DNA of 5,245 nucleotides from Sulfurovum sp. (GCA_027083995.1 JALWME010000072.1:1-5245); one strand, 5' to 3'. Positions 1-5,245 are shown, counted from the first letter of the stretch. Numbers and translations are program-made. The notes: a model not told the origin generated them from the letters alone.

Positions 1-517
1 CACTGAGTATCTCAGCACCTGCCCCTGGTATAGAGCTTAGACCTTTATCTTTAAGTCGTCTAAGTACTTCTTGGATACTTATTTTGGAACGCTTGGCAAT
101 GTAGTCTATTTCTATTGAAGAGAAACCATGGATGGTTACCTGAGGGTATTTCTTGGAGATATGCTCTACCAAATCCTCATACCACTCTATCTCAAGCTTG
201 GGATGCACGCCACCTTGAAAGAGAATCTGTGTACCACCAATGGCTAAAAGTTCATCTATCTTTTGGTCTATCTCATCAAAAGAGAGAATATAGGCATCCT
301 CTTTTTTCTCATGGGTATAAAAGGCACAAAACTTACAGTCTACCCAGCAAATATTGGTATAGTTAATGTTTCTGTCCACCACAAAAGTAGTCACACCCTT
401 GGGATGCATCTGCTGTTTACGTGCGAGTGCCATTTTACCCAAGGTTTTGAGGTCAGCCTTTTCTATGAGTGTAATGGCTTCTTCTATAGTCATACGTTTG
501 GTCATATTTGCAGTCAT
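1..517 (-). CDS. mqnC: Cyclic dehypoxanthinyl futalosine synthase MqnC, N-terminal part (3' end outside window)
   Basis: This is a radical SAM enzyme of the futalosine route to menaquinone. It cyclises dehypoxanthine futalosine to its cyclic (spiro) form in the cytoplasm. I read 172 codons on the minus strand with no stop before the window edge; family members have roughly 350-370 residues, so about half is present. The [4Fe-4S]/SAM cysteines are C57, C61 and C64 (CX3CX2C, in CWVDCKFCAFY). They follow the segment TTFVVDRNINYTNIC, which points to MqnC rather than the related MqnE. Further family signatures are GGTQILFQGGVHP (about 94-106), EWYEDL (111-116) and PGAGAEIL (about 164-171). Three in-frame ATGs occur (517, 505, 493). 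I chose 517 because a GGGGG Shine-Dalgarno lies 6 nt upstream. It follows nusB after an 80-bp gap filled mostly by a REP pair. Family assignment is firm; the C-terminal half cannot be checked. Confidence 0.93.
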   Translation of the reverse strand, partial: MTANMTKRMTIEEAITLIEKADLKTLGKMALARKQQMHPKGVTTFVVDRNINYTNICWVDCKFCAFYTHEKKEDAYILSFDEIDQKIDELLAIGGTQILFQGGVHPKLEIEWYEDLVEHISKKYPQVTIHGFSSIEIDYIAKRSKISIQEVLRRLKDKGLSSIPGAGAEILS

Positions 518-523
518 TTTTTA

Positions 524-528
524 CCCCC
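524..528 (-). promoter_or_regulatory. Shine-Dalgarno of mqnC
   Basis: On the minus strand GGGGG precedes the ATG at 517 with a TAAAAA spacer of 6 nt. It is what selects the first of three in-frame ATGs. It directly abuts the GTAG head of the neighbouring REP, sharing the flanking C/G at 528, so a REP hairpin in the mRNA would form immediately upstream of the ribosome binding site. Confidence 0.6.
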
Positions 529-554
529 GTAGGGTGTTGTCCCACGACAACACC
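529..554 (+). repeat. REP-like unit 1 (GTAG head, perfect 8-bp hairpin)
   Basis: GTAG at 529-532 is followed by GGTGTTGT (533-540), a 6-nt loop CCCACG, and ACAACACC (547-554), giving a perfect 8-bp stem. In the minus-strand mRNA this hairpin would end 6 nt upstream of the mqnC Shine-Dalgarno. No T-tract follows on either strand, so it does not look like an intrinsic terminator. Confidence 0.75.
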
Positions 555-575
555 AAATAGTTTAATTGCCAACAG

Positions 576-601
576 CGTGTTGTAAGGGTACAACACCCTA
601 C
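576..601 (-). repeat. REP-like unit 2 (inverted; GTAG head overlaps nusB stop)
   Basis: Read on the minus strand, GTAG (601-598) is followed by GGTGTTGT, loop ACCCTT and ACAACACG. The stem has 7 of 8 pairs, with one mismatch at its base (576 against 597). The loop differs from that of unit 1 while the stem is conserved, as expected for related copies under structural constraint. Its TAG (600-598) is the stop codon of nusB. Confidence 0.72.
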
Positions 602-1002
602 GACTCTTTTTTTTCACCCAGTGCATCAAGTACACCATTAATGAATTTAGGAGACTTCTCATCTGCCAACTTTTTAGCCAATTCGACGGCTTCATTGATG
701 ATGATGGCTTTATCTGTTTTAGCCACAAGTATCTCATAGGCTCCCAGTCTTAAAATAGCTTTTTCGACTTTCCCAATACCCTCATAATCCCATTGAGTTA
801 AGTGATTTTGAATTTCTCTATCTAGCATTTCAAGGTTTTCAATAGTTCCAGTAAAAAGCGAGTGTGAAAATGCTCTTTGTTTGTTGCGTATCTTATCTTC
901 TTCAAGTATCTCATCGGAAAACTTGGAGATATTTTCATTGCCCAGATCATAAGCATAAATTAAGCCTACAACAGCTGTACGTGCTTGATGTCTTGTTGCC
1001 AT
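598..1002 (-). CDS. nusB: Transcription antitermination factor NusB
   Basis: NusB is a small all-helical RNA-binding protein. With NusE (ribosomal protein S10) it binds boxA RNA and promotes processive transcription of rRNA operons. The product has 134 residues, within the usual NusB size of about 130-150. The N-terminus ATRHQARTAVVGLIYAYD carries the basic residues R4, H5 and R8 and the aromatic pattern of the family. The C-terminal signature is IINEAVELAKKL (101-112) followed by SPKFINGVLDAL (117-128), which is diagnostic. The start is ATG at 1002, 18 bp after the ribH stop, with a weak GTGAG-type ribosome binding site, so it is probably co-transcribed with ribH. The end is odd: an A8 run on the coding strand precedes the last codons, and the TAG stop belongs to an adjoining REP-like repeat. 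The final residues may therefore have been reset by that insertion. Confidence 0.95.
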   Translation of the reverse strand: MATRHQARTAVVGLIYAYDLGNENISKFSDEILEEDKIRNKQRAFSHSLFTGTIENLEMLDREIQNHLTQWDYEGIGKVEKAILRLGAYEILVAKTDKAIIINEAVELAKKLADEKSPKFINGVLDALGEKKES

Positions 1003-1020
1003 TAATTGTTTCTCACTTTA

Positions 1021-1488
1021 TTATCCTAGCTCATCATATAGATTCATAAGCTCAATAAGCCCAGCCATTGCCTCACCACCTTTATTTCCTGCTTTTGTTC
1101 CAGCTCTTTCTATAGCCTGCTCAATACTGTCTACAGTGAGTACACCAAATGTTGCAGGCTTTCCATGTTTCATCGTTACAGATGCTACGCCCTTGGTAGC
1201 TTCTGCCGAAACATAGTCAAAGTGAGGTGTTGCACCACGAATGACTGCACCCAAACAGCACACTGCATCATACTTTCCAGATGCCAGTGCCTTGTCCAGT
1301 GCAAAAGGTACTTCAAATGCACCAGGCACCAAAATAAGATCTAAATCTTTTTCATCTCCTCCATGTCGCACATATGCATCTACCGCGCCCTCTACCAGTC
1401 TATCTGTGATAAAGTGGTTAAATCTTGCATTGATAATTGCTACTTTTTTGCTCTTGTTTACTTGTAAATTACCTTCTACAGTTGTCAT
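1021..1488 (-). CDS. ribH: 6,7-dimethyl-8-ribityllumazine synthase (RibH)
   Basis: This enzyme condenses 5-amino-6-ribitylamino-uracil with 3,4-dihydroxy-2-butanone 4-phosphate to give the lumazine precursor of riboflavin. It acts in the cytoplasm, usually as a pentamer or a 60-subunit shell. Its 155 residues match the family. Visible motifs are INARFN (19-24), substrate-site [10 protein letters not shown] (54-63), and [14 protein letters not shown] (80-93) with the catalytic histidine at H89. [12 protein letters not shown] (114-125) and [11 protein letters not shown] (127-137) follow, containing the phosphate-binding arginine R128. The ATG at 1488 has a good AAGGA Shine-Dalgarno 5 nt upstream. 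The gene is the middle member of the kdsA-ribH-nusB order known from Campylobacter and Helicobacter relatives. A 61-bp gap to kdsA holds a likely promoter. No FMN riboswitch is present. Confidence 0.97.
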   Translation of the reverse strand: MTTVEGNLQVNKSKKVAIINARFNHFITDRLVEGAVDAYVRHGGDEKDLDLILVPGAFEVPFALDKALASGKYDAVCCLGAVIRGATPHFDYVSAEATKGVASVTMKHGKPATFGVLTVDSIEQAIERAGTKAGNKGGEAMAGLIELMNLYDELG

Positions 1489-1493
1489 GTTGT

Positions 1494-1498
1494 TCCTT
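1494..1498 (-). promoter_or_regulatory. Shine-Dalgarno of ribH
   Basis: AAGGA on the minus strand lies 5 nt upstream of the ATG at 1488. It supports this start and is the strongest ribosome binding site of the ribH-nusB-mqnC part. Confidence 0.75.
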
Positions 1499-1516
1499 GT
1501 GTTTTATATTGTTTTT

Positions 1517-1522
1517 ATTATA
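1517..1522 (-). promoter_or_regulatory. Candidate sigma70 -10 box for ribH-nusB-(mqnC)
   Basis: A perfect consensus TATAAT lies on the minus strand 28 nt upstream of the ribH start codon. A transcript starting about 7 nt downstream (near 1509) would have a leader of about 20 nt that includes the AAGGA site. No good -35 hexamer is seen 16-18 bp upstream, but Campylobacterota sigma70 promoters commonly lack one. The box forms the downstream end of an 11-bp inverted repeat. Confidence 0.5.
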
Positions 1523-1548
1523 ACTCTTTTTGCTTATAGAGTTATAAT
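1517..1548. repeat. Perfect 11-bp inverted repeat between kdsA and ribH
   Basis: ATTATAACTCT (1517-1527) and AGAGTTATAAT (1538-1548) are exact reverse complements separated by a 10-nt loop. The arms are almost wholly A/T. No T-run follows on the minus strand (the sequence goes on AAAAACAATA), so it is not a standard terminator. Each arm contains TATAAT reading outward, which makes a regulator-binding site over a promoter, or a symmetric promoter, conceivable. A weak RNA hairpin is the other reading. Confidence 0.65.
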
Positions 1549-1549
1549 C

Positions 1550-2350
1550 CTAATCGACTATCCCTTGTATGGCTTCTATCTGTTGCATAAGTACTTCTAG
1601 TTTTTTAAGCTCTATCATGTTTGGACCGTCACTGAGTGCTACAGAGGGGTCAAAATGTGTCTCAAAGAAGAAACCATCTACCCCTACTGCTGCAGCTGCT
1701 CTTGAAAGGTATGGCACAAGTGCAGAGTCACCTCCAGATGTAGCTCCACCACTTGCTGGTTGCTGTACGGAGTGTGTCGCATCAAAAATCACAGGGGCAA
1801 ATGCTCTCATTTGCTTAAGTCCTCTCATGTCCACCACCAAATTGCCATAGCCAAAGCTAGAACCACGTTCAGTGAGCCATACCTTGTATTTCTCAGCATT
1901 CTCATACGTGGCATCACCCTCAAAACCCCGTGTTTTAAGCACTTTTTTTACCGAATGCTCCATTGCAGCAGGAGCTAAAAACTGCCCTTTTTTAATATTG
2001 ACTACTGCTGAAGTCTTCGCTGCTGCTACAAGCAAGTCTGTCTGACGACATAAAAATGCAGGGATTTGCAATACATCTGCTACCTCAGCGGCAGCTTCTG
2101 GCTGCGTATAGTCATGGACATCGGTCAAGATGTTATATCCAAACTGCTCTTTGACCTCTTGAAGCATTTTAAGTCCTTCCTCAAGTCCAGGCCCTCTAAA
2201 TGAATCCAAAGAAGTACGGTTGGCTTTATCAAAACTGGCTTTAAAGTAAAACTCTTTTGTACAGTCATCATGGTATTTACCCAATGACTCTGCGATACGC
2301 ATAACATTGTCACGACTTTCAAGTACACAAGGTCCTGCTATTAAAATCAT
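1550..2350 (-). CDS. kdsA: 3-deoxy-8-phosphooctulonate synthase (KDO-8-P synthase), metal-dependent type
   Basis: KdsA condenses phosphoenolpyruvate with arabinose 5-phosphate to KDO-8-phosphate, the committed step to the KDO sugar that links lipid A to LPS core. It is a cytoplasmic TIM-barrel enzyme. Its 266 residues fit the family. Motifs in order are IAGPCVLES (4-12), [12 protein letters not shown] (36-47), [10 protein letters not shown] (50-59), TDVH (76-79), [12 protein letters not shown] (96-107), KKGQFLAP (120-127), [17 protein letters not shown] (160-176), DATHSVQ (190-196) and FFFETHFDP (227-235). C8, H193, E230 and D241 match the four metal ligands of the Aquifex-type enzyme. The E. 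coli metal-independent type has Asn in place of that Cys. The ATG at 2350 is 7 bp after eamA, and the Shine-Dalgarno lies inside the end of eamA, so the two genes are very likely co-transcribed and perhaps translationally coupled. Confidence 0.97.
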   Translation of the reverse strand: MILIAGPCVLESRDNVMRIAESLGKYHDDCTKEFYFKASFDKANRTSLDSFRGPGLEEGLKMLQEVKEQFGYNILTDVHDYTQPEAAAEVADVLQIPAFLCRQTDLLVAAAKTSAVVNIKKGQFLAPAAMEHSVKKVLKTRGFEGDATYENAEKYKVWLTERGSSFGYGNLVVDMRGLKQMRAFAPVIFDATHSVQQPASGGATSGGDSALVPYLSRAAAAVGVDGFFFETHFDPSVALSDGPNMIELKKLEVLMQQIEAIQGIVD

Positions 2351-2357
2351 CTTATTA

Positions 2358-3260
2358 TTATCCTTTTGCTTTAGGTAGTGCTACAAGTAGCCCTGAGAGT
2401 ATTACCAAGATTATACCCAAAGTTGTCCAAATATCAGGAATAGGGTCTCCAAGCATCACCCCAATGAGAAGTGCAAAGACAATATTGCTATAACTTATCG
2501 TGCCCACAATACCTGCTTTGGTAAGCTCATAGGCTTTGGTCATAAGCAGTTGTGACAGGGTTGCAAAAAGTCCTACGGCTATGACATACCCCCACTCTAC
2601 ACCTTGAGGCATCACAAATACTGCAAACATCCAGTCAAACTCTTCACTGACATTCACATATGGCGTAATCAGCATCAAAAACAGTGGTGCTATAGTACCT
2701 ACGCCCATAAATGACATCACTATAGCACGGGTATCATAGTATTTTCGTAGTTCACGTATAGAGGTATAGGCAAGTGCTGCACCTACACCTGAAAAAATAC
2801 CCAAGATGTCATACTTGTCAAAACTACCACCTTGGGGTTGAGCGACCAATACAATACCCATAAAGCCTATGACTATAGCCAGTAACGCACTCTTATGTAA
2901 TTTTTCATTAAGAAAGATATAGGCAAATATAGCTACAAATATAGGTGAGGTCTTGTTGTAAGTCACCGCTTCGCCCAAAGGAATATGTGCCATAATATAA
3001 AAATATGCCAAGAGTGCGGCAAAGCCCATAGAACCACGAAAGAGCAGTAGCAGTGGTCTACCTCCTGTTTGTCTTAATGGCACTTTCCATATAGAAATCC
3101 CTACAAGCAGCACCCCAAAAATATTTCTAAAAAAGGTTACTTCCACAGGTGGTAGTGTTTGGCTCACAACTTTAGCAAAACCACCCATACATGCAAAAGA
3201 GAGTGATGCCAATAGCATCAATAAAATGCCTCGGTCCATGTTTTTAATCATTTGCTTCAA
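2358..3260 (-). CDS. EamA/DMT-family ten-helix inner-membrane transporter, substrate unknown
   Basis: The 300-residue product is almost wholly hydrophobic, with about ten predicted membrane segments in two EamA halves. Rough positions are 10-30, 40-58, 68-92, 100-118, 124-141, 150-169, 179-201, 223-243, 253-271 and 278-296. [17 protein letters not shown] (105-121) is the typical end of helix 4 in the drug/metabolite transporter superfamily, and the second half repeats the pattern ([17 protein letters not shown], 256-272). Family members export or exchange amino acids, nucleotide derivatives or other metabolites; the sequence does not tell which. The chosen start is TTG at 3260 because AAGGT lies 6 nt upstream. 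ATGs at 3251 and 3239 are alternatives with poor ribosome binding sites, and they would remove only 3 or 7 residues. It directly precedes kdsA, but co-transcription does not prove an envelope role. Confidence 0.88.
   Translation of the reverse strand: MKQMIKNMDRGILLMLLASLSFACMGGFAKVVSQTLPPVEVTFFRNIFGVLLVGISIWKVPLRQTGGRPLLLLFRGSMGFAALLAYFYIMAHIPLGEAVTYNKTSPIFVAIFAYIFLNEKLHKSALLAIVIGFMGIVLVAQPQGGSFDKYDILGIFSGVGAALAYTSIRELRKYYDTRAIVMSFMGVGTIAPLFLMLITPYVNVSEEFDWMFAVFVMPQGVEWGYVIAVGLFATLSQLLMTKAYELTKAGIVGTISYSNIVFALLIGVMLGDPIPDIWTTLGIILVILSGLLVALPKAKG
2361..2365 (-). promoter_or_regulatory. Shine-Dalgarno of kdsA, inside the end of eamA
   Basis: AAGGA on the minus strand is formed by the last Lys-Gly codons of eamA, just before its TAA stop. 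It is 10 nt from the kdsA ATG, slightly long but usable. Ribosomes ending eamA would cover this site, which favours coupled initiation. Confidence 0.6.
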
Positions 3261-3266
3261 TTGGCT

Positions 3267-3271
3267 ACCTT
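3267..3271 (-). promoter_or_regulatory. Shine-Dalgarno deciding the TTG start of eamA
   Basis: AAGGT on the minus strand is 6 nt before TTG (3260) and 15 nt before the first ATG (3251), which is too far for efficient use of the latter. This is the reason for preferring TTG. Confidence 0.5.
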
Positions 3272-3284
3272 AAATTTTTGTGAA

Positions 3285-3293
3285 AGTATACCA
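3285..3293 (-). promoter_or_regulatory. Candidate extended -10 promoter for eamA-kdsA
   Basis: TGGTATACT on the minus strand fits an extended -10 (TGnTATAnT). It sits in the 54-bp gap between the symporter gene and eamA. Predicted transcription start is near 3278, giving a leader of roughly 18 nt containing the AAGGT site. No clear -35 is visible. It suggests that eamA-kdsA can be transcribed separately from the upstream gene. Confidence 0.4.
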
Positions 3294-3314
3294 CAAGGGT
3301 GCCTCTAAAAGTTA

Positions 3315-4697
3315 TTAGGATTTGTCATGTGTCTGCTGTACTATTTCTGCGATTTCTCTCTCAATTTTATCTGGGATATCCAAATCATTCCCTGTCAAGA
3401 CTCCTGCATTGGAATCATTAAAGACAGAAATATCTAGTTTTCCCTCACTTTTAGCAACTATCACAGATACCACAGCATCACCTGAGACATTCACAGCTGT
3501 ACGTATCATGTCTAATAGTCTATCTACGCCCAAGATGAGTCCTATGCCTTCAACAGGAAGACCCACTTGTGTAAATACCATAGAGAGCATAATAAGCCCC
3601 ACTCCAGGCACACCTGCAGTACCGATTGATGCCAGTACAGACATCATAATAACAGTTAAATAACCAGTCATTCCAAGCTCAACCCCATACGCATTGGCTA
3701 TAAATACTGTAGCAACCCCTTGCATGATAGCTGTACCATCCATATTAATCGTTGCTCCAAAGGGTACAGTAAAAGATGCTACTGAATTATTTACACCAAG
3801 TCTGCCTGTCACAGCCCTGAGCGTGATAGGAATTGTTGCATTTGAACTTGATGTTGAAAATGCAAAAATCTGTACCTCTCGCATTTTTTTTAGAAAAATA
3901 GCAGGACTCATACCTGAAAATATTTTTAAAATACCCATCAACGTAATAAAAAGGTGTATCATCAGTGCCACTATCAATACAAGTACATACCCCGCCAAAT
4001 CAACAAGTAAGCTAAGCCCAAGATTTGAAACAGCTTTGGCAAGCAGTGCAAATACAGCATAAGGTGCTACTGTCATAACAATATTTACCATTTTCATCAT
4101 AATCTCATTAGATATTTCGATAAGTTCTATTATGGGTGCAGCTTTCTTTCCAACCATCAAAATAGAGATACCTACCAAAATAGAAAAGAAAATGATTTGC
4201 AACATTTTGCCTGATGCCATAGCACTAAACACATTACCTGGAATAATATCTATGAGTACTGCACTAAGAAGTGGTGCCTCTTTTGCAGTAAATGATACTG
4301 CAGATGTCATATTTGCACCCTCACCAATACCTATAGTAGCAGCCAACGTAATAGCCACAGCAATAGCAATAGCAGTTGTCAGCATATAAAGAGCAAATGA
4401 CTTTCCACCTACTTTACCCAATACATTAATATCACCAATACCAAGTACACCCGCAATAAGTGAGAAGAATACTAAAGGCACTACAAGCATTTTAAGTGCT
4501 GTGATAAACATTTTCCCTACAATATGGAAAAAACCTATGACATATTCAAAGACAAATGATCCCTCTGCATTGAGTCCCAGTAAGTTTATACACAGTCCTG
4601 CTACTATACCCAACCCCATACCTATAAGTACTTTAGTTGTTAAAGAAAGCTTTTTATCCTCTGGCATTTTTTGTACATTTTTATTATGATTCTCCAT
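3315..4697 (-). CDS. Dicarboxylate/amino acid:cation symporter (DAACS/SLC1 family, GltP/GltT-like)
   Basis: This inner-membrane protein takes up acidic amino acids or C4-dicarboxylates with Na+ or H+ and works as a trimer in characterised relatives. The 460 residues are slightly longer than GltPh-type proteins because of charged tails. All core signatures are present. These are the HP1 serine-rich loop STSSSNATIPIT (281-292), the TM7 sequence TINMDGT (316-322) with cation-site N318-M319-D320, the HP2 tip GTAGVPG (359-365), and TM8 DRLLDMIRTAVNVSGD (392-407). D396, R399, T400, N403 and D407 correspond to substrate and sodium ligands of GltPh. The TM8 arginine favours an acidic substrate such as aspartate or glutamate over neutral amino acids; dicarboxylates cannot be excluded. 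The ATG at 4697 has a near-ideal GGGAGGG Shine-Dalgarno 4 nt upstream. Confidence is high for family and moderate for substrate and coupling ion. Confidence 0.93.
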   Translation of the reverse strand: MENHNKNVQKMPEDKKLSLTTKVLIGMGLGIVAGLCINLLGLNAEGSFVFEYVIGFFHIVGKMFITALKMLVVPLVFFSLIAGVLGIGDINVLGKVGGKSFALYMLTTAIAIAVAITLAATIGIGEGANMTSAVSFTAKEAPLLSAVLIDIIPGNVFSAMASGKMLQIIFFSILVGISILMVGKKAAPIIELIEISNEIMMKMVNIVMTVAPYAVFALLAKAVSNLGLSLLVDLAGYVLVLIVALMIHLFITLMGILKIFSGMSPAIFLKKMREVQIFAFSTSSSNATIPITLRAVTGRLGVNNSVASFTVPFGATINMDGTAIMQGVATVFIANAYGVELGMTGYLTVIMMSVLASIGTAGVPGVGLIMLSMVFTQVGLPVEGIGLILGVDRLLDMIRTAVNVSGDAVVSVIVAKSEGKLDISVFNDSNAGVLTGNDLDIPDKIEREIAEIVQQTHDKS

Positions 4698-4701
4698 TAA
4701 A

Positions 4702-4708
4702 CCCTCCC
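4702..4708 (-). promoter_or_regulatory. Strong Shine-Dalgarno of the symporter gene
   Basis: GGGAGGG on the minus strand lies 4 nt upstream of the ATG at 4697 and is the purine-richest ribosome site in the window. It confirms the start, although the protein begins with about 18 hydrophilic residues before the first membrane segment. Confidence 0.75.
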
Positions 4709-4723
4709 TTCTGTGCTAAACCT

Positions 4724-4729
4724 AATATA
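4724..4729 (-). promoter_or_regulatory. Weak candidate -10 box for the symporter gene
   Basis: TATATT on the minus strand lies in the 48-bp gap, about 27 nt upstream of the start codon, with no recognisable -35 at the right distance. AT-rich sequence gives such matches by chance. It is listed because the gap has no terminator and a separate promoter is plausible. Confidence 0.25.
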
Positions 4730-4745
4730 TCTACTTATCAATAGA

Positions 4746-5245
4746 TTACTTGTGTCGTACTATTCGCACATCACCATAGAGTACAACATCTTTAATCACT
4801 GACTTTTCAATATAACCATCTTGAGCCAAAGAGAGCAAGATATCTCCTTTTTTCTTTTTGAAATTTCTTTGGTGTATCAGTGCTTTGGCATACAAACTGG
4901 CTCCTGTACCTAAGTCTTTGATATATGGTGCCTGTTTTGCTTTACTTGGTACGGTTATCTTCACTTTACCTTGCTGTTTTTCAAGGCCTACTGCCTTAAA
5001 CTGATAGGTCTTTCCCCTCTTCTTCACTGCTTTTCCCAAGTTGAAATAAAGTGTAAGTAAATCATCTTTGGCATAAAATTTTAACTTCTTTTTACTCTCT
5101 TTGACCAATTTCCCATTGATCCATTTTCTCACTCTTTTTGTCACATATCTCTTTTGATGGTTAATCCTATACTCTTTGCTGACTGTCTTTTTTTTACTTT
5201 TTTGTATAGACTGGTACAAATCGCTTACCATTATCCCATTTACTA
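4746..5245 (-). CDS. DUF3108-like protein, C-terminal part (5' end outside window)
   Basis: The reading frame is open through the right edge, so the N-terminus lies outside. The internal Met at 5231 is a poor start: it has no properly spaced ribosome site and no signal peptide follows it, and the upstream codons (Val-Asn-Gly-Ile) continue the frame. About 165 residues are visible, strongly rich in Lys/Arg. The segments NGIMVSDLYQS, RKWINGKLVKESKK, AKDDLLTLYFNLGKA and the end SVIKDVVLYGDVRIV resemble the C-terminal half of DUF3108 proteins common in Campylobacterota. Those are exported, probably periplasmic beta-rich proteins of unknown function. The alternation of charged and hydrophobic residues near the end (GKVKITV, GDILLSLAQDG) is consistent with beta strands. 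Assignment is from remembered family pattern, not a search. The gene ends 48 bp before the symporter; a functional link is not evident. Confidence 0.6.
   Translation of the reverse strand, partial: VNGIMVSDLYQSIQKSKKKTVSKEYRINHQKRYVTKRVRKWINGKLVKESKKKLKFYAKDDLLTLYFNLGKAVKKRGKTYQFKAVGLEKQQGKVKITVPSKAKQAPYIKDLGTGASLYAKALIHQRNFKKKKGDILLSLAQDGYIEKSVIKDVVLYGDVRIVRHK

Larger units (their letters stand above)
528..602. repeat. Inverted pair of REP-like palindromes (REPIN/BIME-like element)
   Basis: The ends are a perfect 13-bp inverted repeat: CGTAGGGTGTTGT at 528-540 and its reverse complement at 590-602. Each end begins a REP-like unit, with a GTAG tetranucleotide followed by a short hairpin. The two units face each other across a 21-bp AT-rich spacer (555-575). 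Comparing the two 27-base halves in the same orientation gives 22 identical positions, and most differences are in the loop. GTAG heads plus hairpins in inverted pairs are the known hallmark of REPINs/BIMEs mobilised by RAYT (TnpA-REP) transposases. No transposase and no clear target duplication are visible here. A MITE-like element or a purely structural RNA motif are alternatives. The element fills the gap between nusB and mqnC. Confidence 0.75.

Noticed and set aside
115..560. Three overlapping plus-strand open frames opposite mqnC and the repeat
   Set aside because: They are antisense to a clear radical SAM gene, have low-complexity or unrecognisable products, and show no convincing ribosome sites.
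528..602. REP hairpins as a Rho-independent terminator after nusB
   Set aside because: Neither hairpin is followed by a T-tract on the transcribed strand. The downstream side on the minus strand is G-rich and then A-rich.
605..614. A8 tract near the end of nusB as a programmed frameshift site
   Set aside because: The shifted frames give no recognisable extension, and only two codons remain before the stop. A homopolymer in an AT-rich genome is sufficient explanation.
453..737. A 94-codon minus-strand frame running from nusB through the REP pair into the mqnC start
   Set aside because: It is out of frame with both nusB and mqnC, has no family resemblance, and exists only because the repeat lacks stops in that frame. 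It is a shadow.
1489..1549. FMN (RFN) riboswitch upstream of ribH
   Set aside because: The gap is only 61 bp and lacks the conserved multi-stem RFN sequence; only a simple AT-rich palindrome is there.
1241..1600. A 119-codon plus-strand frame over ribH and the kdsA-ribH gap
   Set aside because: It is antisense to ribH's catalytic motifs, with a hydrophobic tail coming from translating the AT-rich gap. No ribosome site or family match is visible.
3261..3314. Terminator between the symporter gene and eamA
   Set aside because: Only a 5-bp TTGTG/CACAA pairing is present, and it is followed by A-rich rather than T-rich sequence on the minus strand.
3322..4689. Several plus-strand open frames of 60-120 codons opposite the symporter gene
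   Set aside because: They mirror the hydrophobic codon pattern of the membrane protein on the other strand and have no independent signals.

Overview
The window looks like core chromosome of a Gram-negative, AT-rich bacterium of the Campylobacterota (former Epsilonproteobacteria), perhaps near Sulfurovum or Sulfurimonas. Three things support this: the kdsA-ribH-nusB gene order known from that group, an mqnC of the futalosine menaquinone pathway, and a DUF3108-like protein. The genus is a guess from gene content; no rRNA or other marker is present.

All seven genes lie on the minus strand, so transcription runs from high to low coordinates. In that order they are: a DUF3108-like protein cut by the right edge (4746-5245), an acidic amino acid/dicarboxylate:cation symporter (3315-4697), a ten-helix EamA/DMT transporter (2358-3260), kdsA (1550-2350), ribH (1021-1488), nusB (598-1002), and the N-terminal half of mqnC, cut by the left edge (1-517). 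No intergenic stretch exceeds 81 bp. I found no RNA gene, transposase, CRISPR array or convincing Rho-independent terminator.

The genes serve separate housekeeping needs: LPS core sugar (kdsA), riboflavin (ribH), antitermination and rRNA transcription (nusB), menaquinone (mqnC), and uptake or export by two transporters. eamA and kdsA are tightly coupled: 7 bp apart, with the kdsA Shine-Dalgarno inside the last codons of eamA. ribH has its own consensus -10 box inside a perfect 11-bp inverted repeat, and nusB and mqnC probably follow from it.

The most unusual element is a 75-bp inverted pair of REP-like sequences (528-602). Each has a GTAG head and a hairpin, and together they fill most of the nusB-mqnC gap. 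The nusB stop codon is formed by the TAG of one REP head, and the mqnC Shine-Dalgarno abuts the other. This looks like a REPIN/BIME, a non-autonomous element normally mobilised by a RAYT transposase encoded elsewhere. I see no sign of an undescribed multi-gene system.
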